A stretch of 64,000 nucleotides of DNA from Hypericum androsaemum (lineage: Eukaryota > Streptophyta > Magnoliopsida > Malpighiales > Hypericaceae). The DNA lies in assembly GCA_963995505.1 (NCBI GenBank), contig OZ023197.1:727001-791000 (forward strand), read 5' to 3'. The notes under the pieces are model-generated. The model saw only the letters and a list, made by a program, of their open reading frames with translations, did not search any database and was not told the origin of the DNA. Each line of letters begins with the position of its first letter. Position 1 is the stretch's first letter. Positions 58,302 through 64,000 of the stretch are shown in pieces. Position numbers and translations under genes: made by a program.

Positions 58302-58570
58302 GAGGAGGAGGAGGCGGAGGAGGAGGAGGAGGAGGAGGAGGAGAGGAGGAGGAGGAGGAGGAGGAGAGGAAGAGAGGGAAGAAGATGGATGTCCACGTGG
58401 CGCCACGTAGTCCAGGCAGGGTTCGGACGGGTCCGGACAGCTCCGGGCAGCTGCCCGAGGACCTTTTTGATGTTAATTGGAATAAGTATGACTCGATTGG
58501 TCGATTTTTTACCACAAGGTACTAAAGTGATTTTGGGCGATACCACAGGGTACTAAAGTGGACTTTTCCC
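57720..58570. mobile_element. Foldback Mutator-like element B, long terminal inverted repeats
   Basis: The 851-bp element has a perfect 9-bp target duplication AAGTATTTA (57711-57719 and 58571-58579). Its ends start GGAAAAAGTCCACTTTAG and stay complementary for about 180 bp (tagtaccctatggtaaaaaa, tcgagtcatacttattc, cgggcagctgcccgg). The core is a (gaggac/gaggag)n tract of about 470 bp. The arms include cgccacgtgg. It is only 114 bp from element A. No transposase is encoded. Confidence 0.93.
57905..58375. repeat. (GAG/GAC)n purine-rich microsatellite core
   Basis: An imperfect array of gaggaggaggac-type units, mainly GAG, GAC and GCG codon-like triplets. All six frames stay mostly open, giving spurious acidic, arginine-rich, leucine-rich, proline-rich or serine-rich translations. 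It lies between the two inverted arms of element B. Confidence 0.93.
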
Positions 58571-59038
58571 AAGTATTTATCCCATATTAGTAGCGCAAAG
58601 TGACTCGAGCTAGCTTGAAGCAATATATTTTCATTTTTTTTAAATGGTTAATAGCAATAGTATAAAGTCCAATTTAGGGAAAACATAAAATGTACCCTTT
58701 TCATAAAAAAGCTATAAATATCGATAGAATTTTTATATTCAACCCAAAATTTCAAGATATTATGATAGGGGAATAAAGTTGAGTAAAGTGACGTAATTTC
58801 TGAGAGAATTTTACATAACTCATAGGCTATTGGGAGGATACTTAACAATGGAAAAATTACCAGATTATAAAGAATACATGATTTCTATGAGACCCAACTC
58901 GAAGTTGGACCCTTCAACTGCACTAGAATTAATGCCATAGCTCTAAAGTATGTAGCTTCACCTTGTTGTTTGGTAGATTATGCAGCTTTTCCACGAGCGT
59001 GATACCAACATGGTAAGTTAAATCTGCTGTATATACAC
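58571..59038. other. 3' flank of the downstream membrane-protein gene
   Basis: AT-rich, no gene. The part next to 59038 is the probable 3' untranslated region of the minus-strand gene that follows. Confidence 0.45.
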
Positions 59039-60659
59039 CTACTCGAGGAGCTTGTTCAAAGTCCCGACGCCAACAGCAGCAGCGAGATGCCAACCGGCGT
59101 GAAGAAAGGGAGTAGTCGGGAAGGCGTCGTCTGCGATGAAAAGAACACCTCCTAATAACGATGACATCTTATGCACATTATGAGCCATCCTCAGTTCTGG
59201 ATCTTCCAGTGCTCTCTTAGCAAAAACTACCTATAATTCAGCAGTCTGATTAGAATTCGAACAAATCACATACCGTAACTGTTTGGTTCTTCCTGCGAGC
59301 CACAGCAAGAATGAGGAATGATGAAGAACCAATCTTCTACTGGAACTTATTCCAGATTTATACACTAATAACTATAGCAATGGAATAATGAGAATCAATC
59401 TTATGCAGAAGACATGTAGAGTCATGAGCATGCATTTTCATATAGCTGCAACCAAACCCGGAATATCAAATAATGGGTCATGGGTATGATAGCAATTAGC
59501 ACGATGTTTACTCCAACGAGAGCCGTGCTTCCTATCATGCATGCCAGAGTCGTAACTGCAAGCATCAACAGATGCAGAGTGGAGAAATAATGTCGTAGCA
59601 AAAGATACTAAGCTAACACCCTTCAGGAAAAAAGGAGAAAGGTTAATTACCTCCATCATGCCAGTGTGAACAGCCGAAACCATTAGAGGCTGGACAGGCA
59701 GTAAAGCAGCAGAAGCTGCCATCAGAAACTTGGGGTTCTCGTTTCGGATGGCTGTTGATAAACACTGCCAAATTATAACCTCTGGTTATTAAGGTGCATG
59801 GTAAAGCTGCGCTGATGCACGCTAAAGTATGTGCAATTGAAGGAGTATTTTCCTGAGATGATGAGCGGCTAGCACTAAAATTGAGAGCACTTACTACTGT
59901 TGCTGTGGCAATCATTGTGTAGTCAAGCCATCTCAAGTACTTCCTCGGTCTCCCTCTTGAAGAATGATACAGACTTGAGGTAACCCCAACCCCGATTAAT
60001 GAGTTAGCGTACAGCTTCATATTCAGGTTCTTCCTGTATACACACAGCTAATACTCAGAGATTATAGCAGATTTGAGAAGGTGTTTCACGTTGAACTACT
60101 AAATAACGGTGATGTAGCATTACCTGGGCGCCTGAAGGCCAAGAACAACGAAAGGAAGTGAAGTGAGAACATTAGCAACTGTTTCTGCCAGATGCTTATC
60201 GACTAAGCAAGAGAAGTAGTATTAGAAACTAAAAGAAGTCAGACAGCTACAACTAAACCATGCACAAAGTTTGTCTCTTTTTCATACCATGAACACATGC
60301 CCGAACTGGTCTCATGCATCCTGGTCTTTGCTGCCATAGTCTCCTAAGGAAAGCATAGCCACCCAGTTATGAGTTGGCCGTTAGACAAATCAAAAGTCCG
60401 CTAAGAACGACGGTTTAGCAGTTGTACCATTCACAGCTACTATCAATGACAAATTTCTAAGAGAAAACGCATGTCCGTTTAGCACTTACTGCACTAGCAG
60501 CTGATGGTTCACTTTATCAACTGAACTTTCGCATGTAGAAGCTACGGGGTCCCCTTGTTGAGTAATCTTTTCCAGAGAAAATGGCGCATGAGGCAGCACA
60601 CGAATTCCATGCATGCCATCTATGAATTTACTGGGAGCAGATTTACCCTGGGGACACAT
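59039..60659 (-). CDS. Conserved plant integral membrane protein of unknown function
   Basis: Six exons, 60659-60490, 60343-60288, 60202-60124, 60033-59895, 59764-59651 and 59230-59039, with matching phases, give 249 aa. The ATG at 60659 is the first after an in-frame TGA. After a polar N-terminus of about 60 residues come RLWQQRPGCMRPVRACVH and then five or so hydrophobic helices. Conserved-looking words are DKHLAETVANVLTSLPFVVL, YANSLIGVGVTSSLYHSSRG, KYLRWLDYTMIATATVCLS, LPVQPLMVSAVHTGMME, RMAHNVHKMSSLLGGVLFIA and FLHAGWHLAAAVGVGTLN. The arrangement of His and Ser-Leu-Tyr-His in membrane helices recalls ceramidase/PAQR-like membrane hydrolases (a YHSS pair plus HAGWH near the end), but this is only a resemblance. 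I remember near-identical proteins in other plants annotated as uncharacterised. The gene looks intact. Confidence 0.9.
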
Positions 60660-62230
60660 CTTGACAATTCAATGGGTGCCAGCAAGATTGCTGGCCCCAA
60701 ACAGCAAACCTGAATACTGTAGAAACAAAACCAACGCGTGAAGGCTTGACTTGAGCATTGCTACCAAATGGTAAGCAGTATTCAAGGGTTGTCAACAAGA
60801 TTAAAAGCGGGGACTTAAGAGGAAACAGGGCATCGAGATGCCGAAGTTAAAACAATATGCTGGACAAGAAACAAAAGGGAAACATTAAGAAAAGAAGCAG
60901 ATTTGCAAATGAAAATTCACTGGATTCTGAGCTTCAAAAATCCTAAAAGAAGTGCATTTCCGAGTGCTTTCCAGCTCTCTAAATATTTGTCAGTTTGGAC
61001 ATGAATGTGTTTGGATTCTCCAGCTCATCGATGCCACTCCAACATAACCAGAAATCACACAAACTTGTCCAGAACAGCCAAAATCTGCTCTATTCTCTAA
61101 ATAGTAACCATTTTCACTGTGCGAACATCAGCTACTATACTTGTAAAGGCGTGTGGTCACCTAGTACTCAACTTTCAATGCCTATCATAAAACCTCGATT
61201 TCCTTGGCCTCCCGACAAAGGCGGGCCTTATTCTTAGAAACGGAAGTCATCCAATATAGAGAACACATTGTGAACATTTCCAGCATTTACAAGCCAGGAT
61301 AAGGCAAAGAACGACTGGAAACTAGAGAGTCATGCAACCAAAACAATTGATAGCCACACAGAAACAATTCAGGATGGGCTATGGGGGAACAATGGTCATT
61401 CAGCTGATAGAAACAATCTCAATCTCGACCCGAACTCGAAAGCGGTTCCAGCTCTAACAAGATAACTTCAGCAAATTCCACTTCGACCCAACACAAACTT
61501 TATACTACCCGATAATGCAACCCATTACTGGCCAAACCTCTAATTAGAGAACTCAAAGGTACTTGTATGACATGTACAGAAATTCTTAAACAGTCGAGAA
61601 CAACCTTAACCACCCATTCCTCTCCTCCTAATTAATCAACAGCCACGGATCATCAAACACCTTCAAAAGACGAGCTCGAATCTTTTTTTTTCGATCCGAA
61701 ACAACAGCAGCAACTACTAATCGACATAAAAACCAAGTTCCACAACATAATAGCTGATCTTGTATATGAACAACAACGATTAAGCAACCCCAGAGGCAAA
61801 AAGCAAGCATTTTTTGAACAGAAAAAAAGGCTGCCCTTTCAATGATCACGAAATTGCCATGGGGCTAGCAACTTCAGCACTGGGAACTAGCGAGAAACAC
61901 GAAAAGGGTCATCAAAGAATCTAACTCCAAACAAAACCCAGATGAGGATTCACAAGCATTGTCCTAAATTCAAACCCATTCTAGCTTACCAAACTCACAG
62001 CAAGCACAGAGCATATGAGAGCTAAAGATTCAATCTTTTTTCTTCCCTTTTCAATTTTTTTTAACTTTCGTGCAAAGAGGAGAGAGGGGGAGAGAGAGAG
62101 GGAGAGAGAGAGAGAGTACCTGGAATGGAATTAGATGGGTTCGGTTGGCAAACTGAAATAAAGAGACTTATGTCTTGTGGTCGAGAGAGAGAGAGAGAGA
62201 GAGAGAGAACGAGAGATGCGAATTTAGACA
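60660..62230 (-). other. Probable 5'-UTR intron and leader of the membrane-protein gene
   Basis: A candidate UTR exon near 62120-62200 ends with CCATTCCAG|GTACTC (donor at 62119), and an acceptor TATTCAG|GTTTGC lies at 60710, so a 1.4-kb leader intron fits. The plus-strand frames within it (for example 60995-61237) show no domain. (ga)n microsatellites lie at 62080-62116 and 62184-62208, pyrimidine-rich on the transcribed strand. Confidence 0.45.
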
Positions 62231-63499
62231 CACGAATCTCCTCTGACCATAGGCATATTCGTTATTCCAAGTCTCTCTTATTTCCCCAAATCATTTCGTT
62301 TTGTATTATTAGATAAAATATTTTTCTACTATATTTTCGGTTTTGGCGTTTTTTAAATGTAGAGAAAATCTAAGAAAGGAATGCCCCTAAAAAATACATA
62401 AGGAATATTAAATATACCAACAAAAATAGAGGTTATGATATAAAGTGACAAATCAGAATATCCATGAATAACCAGATCTAAATGTTAGACCAACATTTGG
62501 TGGATAGAATAACGACGAATCTTACCTCGTTTAACAGGAGTCAATGGGTCAATTCTCACCACTTGTAGGAACAAAAAAATTTTGTTTGGGAAAAAAAAGA
62601 AGTCCAATGTCATCTAAAGCCTAGAGTTTATGCCAAGTTGCCTAAACTTTTCCATATTAAAAATATCTCGAACATGTTTTTTATCTTTAGGAAGTCGTAC
62701 AAAATCAGACCAAAACCTGGAGAGTGGATTGTTTTTCGAGTCAATTTGAAAAGAATTGTTATAGGTAGTCTAGAGACAAAATTGATTATTAATAATTATT
62801 AAAATGACTAATAAAAAAATAGTTACTGACAACTGATCTTTTTGAAGTAATTTACAGTTGATCAATCATCGACAAAATAGATGGAACTTCTGTCAAATAG
62901 TACTTGCTTTAATGGTATGATGATAGAAAGCGGAGTGGGTGTCACCAACGTTAAAATACGGTCACGTTACGTAAAAAAAAAACCATGGACCAATTGCGAA
63001 GTTTATTTATCAACTAGCCCAAGATTTGAACTGGATTGAGCTAAACTACAATTAAGTCATAAAATCCATTCAGAACTTCCAAGTCGAAGTGAGTTATTGG
63101 GTTTGGCCCAAAACTTCCAGCCCAAAAGACCACCAAATTATCCCGTGCTGATTTTTACGTTCAAGTCGGATAATATTTTCTAAATGTGACAACGTTGACA
63201 TCTCATATATTGCTGATTATTTTTTAGGAGTATGGGTTGAAAATTAATTGCTCGAAGATCAACTTGATGAGTTTATGCAATGTCCAGGCTTAAATTGGGC
63301 AGGGGCCAATCAGTTGGTATGTTTGTTTTTTTTTTGGGACCACGATGGAAATCAAGCAAGGGAATTTGGACCATTATATTCCACATTATTATTTGAGGAC
63401 CATATTCGAATTAAATATATCTGTTCACTTGCTGCAAATGTAACTATCCCCCTAGTGTTATTGGGCAGTTGCTACATAAGTAAACTCTGACCTGATTGA
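62231..63499. other. Promoter and intergenic region
   Basis: AT-rich; no gene, transposon end or RNA recognised. Confidence 0.4.
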
Positions 63500-64000
63500 A
63501 TTAAGAAAGAATACCTCTGATTGAATTCCGACCTGGTACTTCTTTGGGGTACCTTCTTTTCCTCATCACTTCACAAGCGCGAAAGTTTGCTCGTGTTCTG
63601 GCAGATCGAAATACTCCACTACCTCCCCGTCGCAAGATCCTAATCTCCTGGCAGTGATCTATGGCTGGCTTCGTTAATCTCAATACTGATAGAGCTTCGA
63701 TGGGCAACCCGGGTCCTGTTGGGGCTGGTGGTATCATTCGCGACTCGGATAGTATTCGGGTGTGTGGGTTCGCCAAGGGCATTGGGAGCTGCACCTCGTT
63801 GGCTGCAGAACTTTGGGCATTGGTCCTTGGACTAGAGCTTTCATGGGAGAGGGGGTTTCGGAGGATTCAGGTAGAGGTGGACTCTTCTCTGGCCATCCTT
63901 TATATTGGACGCACAGTTGACCGTGCCCACCCTCTGGCGATGCTGATTGGTAGAGCGAGGGAGCTGCTGGCGAGGAGCTGGGAGATCGACATCCGACATA
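63500..64000 (+). pseudogene. LINE (non-LTR) reverse-transcriptase tail: RNase H domain, partial
   Basis: From 63661 an open frame runs off the right edge with a plant LINE-type RNase H domain: GFVNLNTDRASMGNPGPVGA, GGIIRD, TSLAAELWALVLGLELSWE and VEVDSSLAIL. These carry the first acidic residue (NTD), the catalytic Glu (AAELWAL) and an Asp (VDSS) of the fold. Upstream, in the same frame, is more LINE-like sequence (ARKFARVLADRN) ending at a TGA directly before the domain, so the gene is broken. The domain would degrade RNA in RNA-DNA hybrids during target-primed insertion. The 5' part of the LINE is missing from the window, where 63250-63500 looks unrelated. Confidence 0.8.

Noticed and set aside
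57744..58556. A 270-codon plus-strand frame rich in Glu/Asp, and long opposite frames rich in Pro, Leu or Ser
   Set aside because: They are read through a GAG/GAC microsatellite and both inverted arms of a transposon; all frames stay open because of triplet composition, not because of coding.
60995..61237. 80-codon plus-strand frame
   Set aside because: Opposite the inferred leader intron of the membrane-protein gene and without any domain.
63501..63794. 97-codon minus-strand frame
   Set aside because: Antisense shadow of the LINE RNase H sequence.
1..64000. CRISPR arrays, bacterial operons or Shine-Dalgarno sites
   Set aside because: No regularly spaced repeats and all host genes have spliced exons; the window is plant nuclear DNA.

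Overview
The window is nuclear DNA from a flowering plant, most likely a eudicot. The host genes are split by GT-AG introns, and the families present (CHX cation/H+ antiporter, WUSCHEL-related homeobox, F-box with associated domain, organellar chaperonin 10) together point to a plant. The intergenic DNA is AT-rich and filled with plant LTR retrotransposons and small DNA transposons. No bacterial-style operon, CRISPR array, rRNA or tRNA gene was seen. I cannot name the species.

Layout. 1-211: first 70 codons of a minus-strand membrane protein resembling plant O-fucosyltransferases, running off the left edge. 3401-4245 (-): complete three-exon chaperonin 10 gene. 6780-9655 (+): complete three-exon CHX antiporter, 796 aa. 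10233-12843 (-): ten-exon SEC12-like WD40 membrane protein, tail-to-tail with CHX, whose frame is broken at two places. 14653-15975 (-): intact F-box gene. 16400-36000: a tandem duplicate of the F-box locus, now a pseudogene blown apart by transposons. 40711-42246 (-): complete three-exon WOX1/WOX6-clade homeobox gene. 59039-60659 (-): complete six-exon gene for a conserved membrane protein of unknown function. 63500-64000 (+): RNase H domain of a decayed LINE.

The middle is a transposon stack. A minus-strand Copia element (16644-23319) sits in the 3' flank of the second F-box copy and carries a 529-bp hAT-type MITE in its integrase. A non-autonomous LTR element (24467-35005) split the second F-box copy near its 5' end. 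Inside it sits another LTR element (25780-33018) with gag and protease but no reverse transcriptase. A plus-strand Copia element (44818-53478) has decayed gag-pol, an internal 356-bp integrase duplication and an intact extra reading frame of unknown function between its left LTR and gag.

At 55490-58570 three DNA transposons lie side by side: a hAT-like element and two long-inverted-repeat, Mutator-like foldback elements, each of the latter with a perfect 9-bp target duplication and a purine-rich repeat core. A 2.25-kb hAT-like element at 36258-38508 shares its ends with the small MITE but is filled with degenerate telomere-like repeats and a 361-bp tandem duplication.

The host genes show no sign of acting as one pathway; they are ordinary neighbours separated by repeats. 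The most unusual material is in the transposons: the twin foldback elements, the extra Copia reading frame, the gag-protease element with a single stop between its domains, and the hAT family with a giant telomere-like member.
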